A stretch of DNA of 22,934 bases, from the IMG/VR virus record IMGVR_UViG_3300025929_000708, positions 1 through 22,934 of that record; one strand, written 5' to 3'. Shown one piece after another: positions 1 through 6,736 of the stretch. Position numbers and translations under genes: made by a program. The number at the start of each line of letters is the position of its first letter. Within the stretch, counting starts at the first letter, position 1. The notes below the pieces were generated by a model, which saw nothing but the letters and a program-made list of their open reading frames with translations, searched no databases and was not told the origin of the DNA. This stretch comes from a virus.

Positions 1-234
1 TCACCGGCCCAGGGCCTGTACGGCCACCGCCGCCACCGCCGTGGCCGCCCCGATAGCCGCCACCACTCGCTGCCAGTTCCATCGCTGCCGCTCCCGGGCC
101 TGCGTTATCTGCTCGTCGTCGTCCTGGTCGTGATCGTCCTCGTGCTCTTTGCGCCACACCTCGAGTTCCCGCACGCGGCGCTCGAAACCCTCGCGCCACA
201 GGTCGAACTCGTAGCGCCGCAGACTCCCACTCAC
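1..234 (-). CDS. Small protein with charged N-terminus and one C-terminal membrane segment
   Basis: The gene reads 77 residues from a GTG at 234, with GAGGGGCGG just upstream, to a stop that is exactly at base 1. The N-terminal 55 residues are very charged (LYEFDLWREGFERRVREL-like helix, then an acidic HEDDHDQDDDEQ run), and the last 23 residues are a single membrane segment (VVAAIGAATAVAAVAVQAL). This is the shape of the second small membrane protein found after lysin and holin in many actinophages; it may be an antiholin or another lysis factor. Its exact function is unknown. Confidence 0.62.
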   Translation of the reverse strand: MSGSLRRYEFDLWREGFERRVRELEVWRKEHEDDHDQDDDEQITQARERQRWNWQRVVAAIGAATAVAAVAVQALGR

Positions 235-300
235 CCGCCCCTCGCGTTTCCTCAGCTCGCAGGATCAGGCTGTTGCCGTGGGATCAATCATCCCGCGTCG

Positions 301-507
301 CTACTTGAACAGCTTGAAGACCATGTGCAGCAGCAGCCACAGCAGTCCGGCGGCGATGAAGAACCGCTGGAACGTGGGACCCACGCCCTCCAGGTTCCAC
401 ACCTGATACGAGAGGGTGTTGCGGGGGTTGGTGGCCAGCGCGATGCCCTCCGGGACGCCGAACCCCACCAGCAGCCACACCAGCCAGTACCACGACCAGC
501 CGGTCAC
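301..507 (-). CDS. Small two-helix membrane protein, candidate holin
   Basis: The GTG at 507 is favoured over upstream starts, which would overlap the preceding gene. It gives 68 residues with two membrane segments: WSWYWLVWLLVGFGVPEGIA (about 4-23) and FFIAAGLLWLLLHMVFKL (about 49-66), joined by a polar loop (TNPRNTLSYQVWNLEGVGPT) and ending in a short basic tail. Size, number of segments and place next to the lysin fit a class II-like holin, which makes pores at lysis. Holins cannot be proved by sequence alone. The gap to the last gene (235-300) holds no gene. Confidence 0.65.
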   Translation of the reverse strand: MTGWSWYWLVWLLVGFGVPEGIALATNPRNTLSYQVWNLEGVGPTFQRFFIAAGLLWLLLHMVFKLFK

Positions 508-508
508 C

Positions 509-706
509 TCAGGCCCCCGATCCGCTCGCCGCGTCCGACGCGGCGGCACCGGGCTCGGCGCCCTGCGGGGCCGGCTCGAGGCGGCGCTGCAGCACGACGA
601 CCGAGGCGCGCAGCATCACGTTCTCGTGCGTCAGCGCGCTGACCCTCTCGCGGTACTCGGCGAGCAGGTCTTCGTACGGGACCGCCAGGTCGCCGCGCAG
701 CCCCAC
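509..706 (-). CDS. Unknown 65-residue coiled-coil protein in the lysis region
   Basis: A GTG at 706 lies 3 bases after the lysin stop. Residues about 10-48 form a likely coiled coil (VPYEDLLAEYRERVSALTHE, then MLRASVVVLQRRLEP), and the end is an Ala/Ser/Gly tail. There is no membrane segment, Cys or lipoprotein signal. A small coiled-coil protein between lysin and holin genes is frequent in actinophages, of unknown role. It might be a partner of the lysin or of the membrane proteins. Its stop overlaps the region of the next start closely. Confidence 0.62.
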   Translation of the reverse strand: MGLRGDLAVPYEDLLAEYRERVSALTHENVMLRASVVVLQRRLEPAPQGAEPGAAASDAASGSGA

Positions 707-709
707 GGC

Positions 710-952
710 TCAGGCCGCCGCGAGGGTCAGGTTGCCGCTGCCGGACAGCGTCACCGGGATCGTCCCGGACGCCGCCGCGTGCGCGGCGCCCGACGCGGCG
801 GCGATCGCGGCGTGCTCCGCGGCGGTGATAGTGGCCACCGGCACTCCCGCCGCCTTGTACGCGGCCACGCTGGTGCCGTCCTGCACGTCCCATAGCAGGG
901 CGCCGGACAAGGCGGCCACGGCGGGGCCGTTGAAACCGGTGAGCAAGATCAT
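710..952 (-). CDS. Possible separate 80-residue product from an internal start in the lysin gene
   Basis: An ATG at 952, in frame with the lysin, has AAAGAGG five bases upstream, a good ribosome site. It would give an 80-residue protein (MILLTGFNGPAVAALSGALL at the start) equal to the C-terminal module of the lysin. Some phage endolysins make such a C-terminal fragment that joins the full-length enzyme. Whether the internal start is used is not known, and AGAGG can arise by chance. Confidence 0.35.
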   Translation of the reverse strand: MILLTGFNGPAVAALSGALLWDVQDGTSVAAYKAAGVPVATITAAEHAAIAAASGAAHAAASGTIPVTLSGSGNLTLAAA

Positions 953-1600
953 GTCAGCCTCTTTCGGTAGGGGCGCCGGGTCCGGCGCGGGGTGACGCGG
1001 GGCGAGACGGCCGGGCATCCACTGCCCGACGAACGGCACCAGGGCCTCGTCGAAGTCCACCTCGACGCCGCCGATCGTGCCGGAGCCGGTCTGCACCAGG
1101 TCGCAGAACGCGCTCGAGCCGCCGCCGGGCCACGCGGTGGACATCGAGCGCCACCCGACCTCGATCGCCGCGTGCTGTTTGAGGTAGGCGATCAGGGCCT
1201 GCTCGCCGTAGCAGCCGGTCAGGTACCGGCCCCCGGCGGCGGCCTGCCGGGCACCCTGGTAGTAGGCGAGGGCCCGGGGGAACGCCGAGGCCGGGATCGG
1301 CTCGTCGGCGGACAGGATCACCGCGGCGCCCTCGGGCATCCCGCGCGGACCGTACTCGTTGATCGCGTGCTCCATGTCCACCTGGCCGCCCGCGGCCCCG
1401 CCGGACAGGACCCGGTCGATCGTGGTCTCGAAGTTGCACACCGACCAGATCCCCGCCTCGCCGTACCGCGCGGGACCGTCCACGGGACCGTCCTTCGACC
1501 CGTCATACGAGGAGTACCAGGTGCGGAAACCCATCCCGGCCGCCCTCGCCGCGGCCGGCGTCGGGCCCATACCCCAGGCGTCGAAGCCCTCGAGCGTCAT
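710..1600 (-). CDS. DUF1906 glycoside-hydrolase-like protein, candidate endolysin
   Basis: The ATG at 1600, with AGGAGG 5 bases upstream, gives 296 residues; the GTG at 1606 is too close to that site. Residues 1-196 follow the DUF1906 (Rv2525c-like) TIM-barrel pattern: GFDAWGMGPT at the start, GMGFRTWYSSYDGSKDGP, the pair VDMEHAINEYGPRGMPEGAA, then ILSADEPIP in place of the family's IYFAVDYD, GCYGEQALIAY, and VDFDEALVPFVGQW at the end. A Pro-rich linker (200-215) leads to an Ala-rich module of 80 residues with its own internal ATG at 952. It lies after the fibre gene and before two membrane proteins, so it is the best candidate for the cell-wall lytic enzyme. There is no signal peptide. DUF1906 members have mostly unproven activity. 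Confidence 0.78.
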   Translation of the reverse strand: MTLEGFDAWGMGPTPAAARAAGMGFRTWYSSYDGSKDGPVDGPARYGEAGIWSVCNFETTIDRVLSGGAAGGQVDMEHAINEYGPRGMPEGAAVILSADEPIPASAFPRALAYYQGARQAAAGGRYLTGCYGEQALIAYLKQHAAIEVGWRSMSTAWPGGGSSAFCDLVQTGSGTIGGVEVDFDEALVPFVGQWMPGRLAPRHPAPDPAPLPKEADMILLTGFNGPAVAALSGALLWDVQDGTSVAAYKAAGVPVATITAAEHAAIAAASGAAHAAASGTIPVTLSGSGNLTLAAA

Positions 1601-1640
1601 GCGCACCTCCTGTCGAACACCAGTTCTATCCTGCCAGCCA

Positions 1641-2675
1641 TCAGGCGCCCGCGTACATGTAGAGGGTCTGCGACGCCGCGGTGGGCGCCGCGTACGTGGT
1701 CGTGCCATCGGTGCCGGGCGTGGTCAGGCCCGTGGAACTCAGCCCGTTGACCACCGGGGTGGGCACGTTGGTGCCGGTGACGAACTGCCCGTCGGGGGTC
1801 TCGTTGCGACACAGGATCGTGGGCTGCGTGGTGCCGGTGGCCACCATCAGGCCCAGGTAGAAGGTCCCGGAGTACGTCGCCGTGTAACTGGCGATCGTCG
1901 CGAGTTTCTGCCAGGTCGAGGCGGGCAGCGCGGTGGTTGTCTGGTCGGCGCTGTGCGCCATCAGCTTGTAGGTCTGGTCCAGCAGGCACACCCACCAGTG
2001 CGTCGGGCCGACCGCGGCTGTGGCCCCCGTGCCGAACCCGATGTGCCCGACCACCTCGCCGAGCTCCAGGGTGATCGAGGAGATGACCAGGGTGCCGGAG
2101 GTGGGCGAGACGGCGCTGGTGCACAGGTTGCGCTGGATCGTGTCGGCGAAGGCGCCGGGCATCACCGCTCCGGAGCGGGCCGTCTGCGCGCCGTTCTGCA
2201 GCGCCCACGCCGAGCCGGTGTACACGATGCTGCTGCCGGTGTCGCTCTCGTAGGCGCTGTCCCCCGTGATCGGGTTCGCCGGGCGCGCGGCGGAGGTGCA
2301 CACGGTTTCCCCGGCCTGCCAGGCGGCGCCCTTGTAGACGCGGGTCATGCCCGTGTCCGTCTCGTAGATCATCATGCCGGTGAACAGGTTCAGCGTCGGG
2401 CGCGCGCCGCTGGTACAGGTCAGGATGCCGGAGGTGACGTACAGCCACGACGGCGCGGCCTTGGTGCCGACGTTGACGGCCACGCGCCCGGTGTCCGTCT
2501 CGTAGATGCCCTGCCCGCCGAACGTGGTGCTCGGGCGCGTCGCGGATGTGCACTTGGGCAGCCCGAACAGCGAATCGAGCGTCGTGAGCGGCGCGGCGAC
2601 CTGCGTCGGATAGTTGTACGGGTCGTTCGTGTCCGCGATCAGTAGGCCCAAGTTCGTGGTGAAGGTGTCGGCCAT
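1641..2675 (-). CDS. Tail fibre-like protein with Cys-Thr-Ser repeats
   Basis: An ATG with AGGGGA 6 bases upstream gives 344 residues. The N-terminus (FTTNLGLLIADTNDPYNYPT) is of the type that anchors small fibre proteins to the tip. From residue 42 come three repeats of about 39-45 residues, each opening CTSxxRP and holding YE(T/S)DTG and a final W: starts at Cys42, Cys87 and Cys126, with a degenerate fourth at Cys185. Related 'RP...G..IYETDT....W.GSAW' repeats are common in phage fibres. The C-terminal domain (about 195-344) is beta-rich with a compact end, and could bind the receptor. Host recognition is inferred from place and repeats. Confidence 0.78.
   Translation of the reverse strand: MADTFTTNLGLLIADTNDPYNYPTQVAAPLTTLDSLFGLPKCTSATRPSTTFGGQGIYETDTGRVAVNVGTKAAPSWLYVTSGILTCTSGARPTLNLFTGMMIYETDTGMTRVYKGAAWQAGETVCTSAARPANPITGDSAYESDTGSSIVYTGSAWALQNGAQTARSGAVMPGAFADTIQRNLCTSAVSPTSGTLVISSITLELGEVVGHIGFGTGATAAVGPTHWWVCLLDQTYKLMAHSADQTTTALPASTWQKLATIASYTATYSGTFYLGLMVATGTTQPTILCRNETPDGQFVTGTNVPTPVVNGLSSTGLTTPGTDGTTTYAAPTAASQTLYMYAGA
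2196..2552. repeat. Three imperfect repeats within the fibre gene (protein level)
   Basis: The region codes for residues 42-160 of the fibre-like protein. The three units share CTS, RP, G, YE(T/S)DTG and aromatic end positions but differ in length (45, then 39 residues) and in DNA sequence, so they are old duplications rather than recent ones. Each begins with Cys. Confidence 0.65.
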
Positions 2676-2688
2676 GGCGGTCCCCTGA

Positions 2689-5502
2689 TCAGTTGCCGAA
2701 GAAGACGGCGTTGACGGTGTGGCTGCCCGAGAGCGTCGTGCCCGACGCGTTCCACCCGGACAGGGTGATCGTGGTCGAGGTGATCGTGTCCACGCGGTAC
2801 TGCTGCCCGGTGTCCCCGCTCGCGGCGAAGACGAGGACGAACAGCGGCGTGAACGACCAGCCGTGGCTGAAGCTCCCGCTCCCCGCGGTGAACGTCACCG
2901 AGTACTGCGCCACCGCGAGGAACGGCATCACCTGGCCGGCCGCGCCCATGCCCGCGAGCACCGAGCCGGTCAGCCAGTTCGTCGTGGCGCTCAGGTTCGA
3001 GACCAGCGCGCCGGAGTTGTCCCAATGCACGATCGTGCGTTCCGTCGTGCCGTTCGAGATCAGCAGGTCGCCCTCGGCGAGCTGGCCGCCGCCCGCGATG
3101 CCGCTCTCCAGCGCGATGCGCGCGAAGCTGCCGTCGGCCTCGGCCGCGGACTTGATGATCAGCGCCTCGCGGGTGAGCCCGGCGCCCTGCGCGTAGTTCG
3201 CATAGATCTGCGACGGGCTGACCGGCGGGGAGCTGCTGTTGGCGGTGAGCTGGATCACGGGGCTCTGCGTGGAGTCCGGCGCGTGGTTGATGATCAGCGA
3301 CGCGTTGCCGGGGTCCGTGTACAGCTTGAGCCCGTCGATGCCGAAGCTGCCGATGAGCAGGCCGTTGTTGTCGTAGGCGTAGAAGGTGTCGGTGGCGCCG
3401 TCCATCAGGACGCGCCCGCCGCTGGCCGCGGTCTCGATCGTGCCGGACAGGATCACCCCCGCGGTGATCGTGCCGGCGGTGATTTTCGAGGCGGACAGGT
3501 CCGTGATGTAGGCGTCGGACAGCAGCGCGGCGCTCGCGCCGGCGGCCGCGGACGGGTTGGATTTGTTGCCGGTGATGTCCACCGCGACGATCTTGATGTA
3601 CATCTGCTGCGCGGGCGGCTGACCCGGCGGGATCGTGAACGACCCCACCGCCGGGATCAGGCCCGTGATGTTGCCGGCCGTCGCGGGCACAAGCCCCAGC
3701 TTCGTCGAGGACGACGGGGAGAACAGCGGCTCATAGCTGCCGTGCACCTCGATGTGGTGCAGGTCCGCGTCCTGGTTGAACGTGCCGCCGTCCGCGCGCC
3801 CGCAGTCCCACGACACCTGCACCGACAGCGTGTTCGCCGCCACCGTCGGCGCGTCCGGGGTCGGCGGACCGGTGGTGTCCACCGCCGCCTGCACCGTGCT
3901 GGTCGCCGACCATGCCGAGGCGTTCGGCGGCGACGCGGTGTCCACGGCCCGGATCTGGAAGTCGTAGTTGATCCCCGGGGTCAGCTCCTGGATCAGCACC
4001 GTGTTCGTGCCCCACGCGACGAAGGTGACCTTCCACTGCGTCGCCGCGATCGGGATCAGCTGCTTGAGCGTGCCCCCTGCGGCGGCCAGCGAGGCGAGGG
4101 TGTAGCCCGCGGACGCCAGCTGCGCGTGCGACGGATTGGTCTGGAACGCGCTCAGGTGCGGCCGGTACTGCACCTCGTAGTGGTCCCCGTCGGTCACCGT
4201 GGAGCCGTCGGCGTTCAGCGGCGTGCCCCAGGCCGCCTGGATCTGCGCCTTGTTCTTGCCGTCGGACGGCCCCACATAGGAAGAGGTGCTGAACGCGCCG
4301 AACACCGGCGTGGCCGGCACCGTCGGGTCCGGGATCGGCCGGGAACCGACCGGCTCACCGGAGGCGGTCAGCGGCCGGCCCACCGCGCCGACCACCACGC
4401 TGGTCGGACCGGACTCTGGCAGCAGGTAGTCCGCCAGGTCGGTCCACGCGCCGTTGCCGTCCCGGTACGCCGCCCCGTACCCGGCCGTCACCGGCCAGTC
4501 CAGTTCGACGCACCGCATCAGCACGGGGTTGAGGACCTCGCCGCGCAGACGCACCTCCTGCGTGTAGTCCACCAGGCCCGCGTCCGGGTCCTGCACGTAC
4601 ACGTAGTCCCCGGCCGTGACGATGCCGCGCACGTCGAACTCGTCGCTGGACAGGATCAGGGCGTTGCGCGGGCTGTTGTACAAGGCGAGCACCGCCGAGG
4701 CGGCGGCCGAGGCGTTGACCGGGCCGGTGGCGGACTGCGACGCCATGCGAACGAGCTTCACCGTGTTGCCGTGGATGTCCTTGTACGGCACGGAGCCCAG
4801 GTTCGCGGAGCCCACCGCGGTCGACCCGGCGTCCCCGGCCGCCAGCACCACCGCCCGGGTGGTGTAGTCGTTCACGTCCCCGGCGTTCTGCAGGCTGCCG
4901 TGCAGCCCGCGCAGGCCCTGGTCGGGGCCCGTGACGCGCCGCACCAGGGCCGCCACCGGGGTGGTGACGTACAGGCTGGACACGGTGCCCGCGTCCAGGG
5001 TCCCGTCGCCGTTCACGCGCCATTCGGCGGCCGCGGTCCCGGTGCCTCCCATCAGCCGGCACACGCTGGTGATGGCGGTGCGCGGAGAGGTCCACACGTA
5101 GGACTGGGTCAGCGTCCCGGGCACCGAGCCGATCACCCCGGCGGTCACGGCGCCGGAGGAAGGCAGCAGCGCCGTGACCGCGCCGGCGAAACTCGCCGCC
5201 ACCAGGTTGATCGGGGTCTCGTACACCGAGCCCTTGTCGTCGGCGTCCCCGAGCCAGAACGCCATCCCGGGTCCGGACAGCGCCACGGGTGCGGTGGTGT
5301 CGGTGCGTGTGACCCCCGTCAGCACGCCCACGTACCGGGCCGATTTGAGCAGCCCGTCGCCCAGCAGCGGCGCCTGCACCCGCCCGGTGGTGATCGCCAC
5401 GTGCCCGAAGTAGCCGAGCGCGTCCAGCACGGCGCGCGGGGTGTCGGGGCGCAGCTGCAGCGACCACTGGCCCAGCGCCATGGAAACCTCGGAAACTCCC
5501 AT
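2689..5502 (-). CDS. Large tail-tip protein with two FN3-like domains
   Basis: This is the largest product here, 937 residues from an ATG at 5502; an ATG at 5481 (MALGQW) is also possible. Residues about 1-380 look like a tail hub, with GYVYVQ-type strands (YVYVQDPDAGLVDYTQEVRL, 301-320) and WPVTAGYGAAYRDG. Two FN3-like modules follow (about 396-541 and 545-655; YDFQIRAVDTASPPNASAWS marks the first, QMYIKIVAVDITGNKSNPSA the second). Then SASKITAGTITAGVILSGTI (670-689), a beta-helix or stalk start found in many phage fibres, and a beta-rich C-terminus. It likely forms the tip and reaches to the host surface. FN3 domains are common in phage tails. The stop is 13 bases before the fibre gene. Confidence 0.85.
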   Translation of the reverse strand: MGVSEVSMALGQWSLQLRPDTPRAVLDALGYFGHVAITTGRVQAPLLGDGLLKSARYVGVLTGVTRTDTTAPVALSGPGMAFWLGDADDKGSVYETPINLVAASFAGAVTALLPSSGAVTAGVIGSVPGTLTQSYVWTSPRTAITSVCRLMGGTGTAAAEWRVNGDGTLDAGTVSSLYVTTPVAALVRRVTGPDQGLRGLHGSLQNAGDVNDYTTRAVVLAAGDAGSTAVGSANLGSVPYKDIHGNTVKLVRMASQSATGPVNASAAASAVLALYNSPRNALILSSDEFDVRGIVTAGDYVYVQDPDAGLVDYTQEVRLRGEVLNPVLMRCVELDWPVTAGYGAAYRDGNGAWTDLADYLLPESGPTSVVVGAVGRPLTASGEPVGSRPIPDPTVPATPVFGAFSTSSYVGPSDGKNKAQIQAAWGTPLNADGSTVTDGDHYEVQYRPHLSAFQTNPSHAQLASAGYTLASLAAAGGTLKQLIPIAATQWKVTFVAWGTNTVLIQELTPGINYDFQIRAVDTASPPNASAWSATSTVQAAVDTTGPPTPDAPTVAANTLSVQVSWDCGRADGGTFNQDADLHHIEVHGSYEPLFSPSSSTKLGLVPATAGNITGLIPAVGSFTIPPGQPPAQQMYIKIVAVDITGNKSNPSAAAGASAALLSDAYITDLSASKITAGTITAGVILSGTIETAASGGRVLMDGATDTFYAYDNNGLLIGSFGIDGLKLYTDPGNASLIINHAPDSTQSPVIQLTANSSSPPVSPSQIYANYAQGAGLTREALIIKSAAEADGSFARIALESGIAGGGQLAEGDLLISNGTTERTIVHWDNSGALVSNLSATTNWLTGSVLAGMGAAGQVMPFLAVAQYSVTFTAGSGSFSHGWSFTPLFVLVFAASGDTGQQYRVDTITSTTITLSGWNASGTTLSGSHTVNAVFFGN

Positions 5503-5506
5503 GGGT

Positions 5507-6736
5507 CTACCGCCGCACGGCCTGGACGTATTCGCCGCGGCGCCCCACGTACTGCGCCACCAGGTCGCCCGGCGTGTCGCCGCCGACTGCGCCGCTGCCG
5601 CCGACCGCGGCCCCGATCCACACGTCCAGCGTCGTGCTGGAGGCCACCGACAGGCCGCCGTTGACGGTGTCCGCGGTGAAGGTGTGCGCGGAGCCGACGC
5701 AGTACTGGTTGCCGGCGGCGTCGTTCGCCGACGCGGACACCACGCCGGTCGCGGCGCTGCCCGTCTCCGCGCTGTGCCGCACGGCCTTGAGTGCGGCGGC
5801 CGTCTCGGCGTTGATGTAGACCTCGACGAAGCGGGCGCCGCGCCGCAGCGTCAAGTCGATCAGCGTGCGGCCGGGGGCGTTGTCCTTGAGCAGCCGCAGC
5901 ACGACCGCCTCGTAGTCGTTGCGCAGCAGGCCCGCGCTGGACCACCCCGCCAGCGACGCGCCGCCCGACAGCAGATCCCACGCCTTGACCTGCCACGCCC
6001 CGGAGGACCAGCAGGCCACATCCAGGGTGTTGCCCGAGGTACCCGGTTGCACGCGCACCAGGCCGTTGGACAGCGTCCAGGAGGCCGGGTTGCCCAGGGA
6101 GAAACCCGTACCGGAGCGCTCGATCGCGTTGTCGTCGGCGAACCGGGCGCGCCCGTTGGCGTAGGAGGCCACCGGGCAGCCCCACCGGTAGGTGTTCTGC
6201 AGCGGCAGCGACAGGTACGTCCTCTGCGCCGGGCCGTCCGCGCAGGAACGGCTGATCGAGGCCGGCGCGGTGGCGCCAGACCAGAAGGCGTAGTGGCCGC
6301 CCGGCGGGCTGTTCCACAGGATGCCGGTCAGGCCGAAGGAGTTGTTGACGCTCTGCGGCCCGGTGACACGCGACTCCAGGTCGATCTCGAGCTGGGAGCC
6401 GACGCGCCGCAGGTCCGCCTGCCAGTCGTCGGTGACCGCCTCCCCGGTCCAGTTGCGCAGCGCGGACTGCGCGCCGGACAGGATGTAGTAGCCGTTACGG
6501 TCGGTTTTGTCGCCGAACAGCACCGGCAGCAGGGTTTGCGCGGCCACTAGGCCCTGCAGGTCGTCGTGCAGGGCACTCATCCGGGCCAGCGGGAAGATCG
6601 GGTACGCCTCCTGGCCGGTCACATGCAGGATCTGCCCCGAGCTGGCCAGGGACTGGCCCGAGGACTGCTCGGTCGCCGTGTTCTGCGGCAGCTCCGTGAG
6701 CGACAGGCGTCCGATCTGCACCGTGGAGAACGCCAT
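5507..6736 (-). CDS. Minor tail protein, probable distal-tail/tail-tip component
   Basis: The 409-residue gene starts at the ATG of a TGATG junction with the tape measure. The N-terminal third (MAFSTVQIGRLSLTELPQNT, SGQILHVTGQEAYPIFPLAR, VLFGDKTDRNGYYILSGAQS) resembles a tail ring domain with a beta-barrel. The centre holds VSSGWTL-type and WQVKAWDLLSGGASL segments, then RRGARFVEVYINAETAAALK, and the end is Gly/Ala-rich with a C-terminal YVGRRGEYVQAVRR. The place, between tape measure and the large tip protein, is that of the distal tail (Dit) protein, though the family is only partly recognisable. It could also be a minor tail protein of another class. Coding is certain, the exact role is not. 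Confidence 0.75.
   Translation of the reverse strand: MAFSTVQIGRLSLTELPQNTATEQSSGQSLASSGQILHVTGQEAYPIFPLARMSALHDDLQGLVAAQTLLPVLFGDKTDRNGYYILSGAQSALRNWTGEAVTDDWQADLRRVGSQLEIDLESRVTGPQSVNNSFGLTGILWNSPPGGHYAFWSGATAPASISRSCADGPAQRTYLSLPLQNTYRWGCPVASYANGRARFADDNAIERSGTGFSLGNPASWTLSNGLVRVQPGTSGNTLDVACWSSGAWQVKAWDLLSGGASLAGWSSAGLLRNDYEAVVLRLLKDNAPGRTLIDLTLRRGARFVEVYINAETAAALKAVRHSAETGSAATGVVSASANDAAGNQYCVGSAHTFTADTVNGGLSVASSTTLDVWIGAAVGGSGAVGGDTPGDLVAQYVGRRGEYVQAVRR

Noticed and set aside
235-300. Possible 8-codon ORF in the gap between the two membrane protein genes
   Set aside because: No ribosome site and no coupling to the next start.
2719-5664. Very long open frame on the plus strand (981 codons) opposite the tail-tip gene
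   Set aside because: It is Arg/Gly/His/Ala-rich with no domain-like segments and lies opposite a convincing tail gene. Such long antisense frames are a result of high GC in third codon positions.
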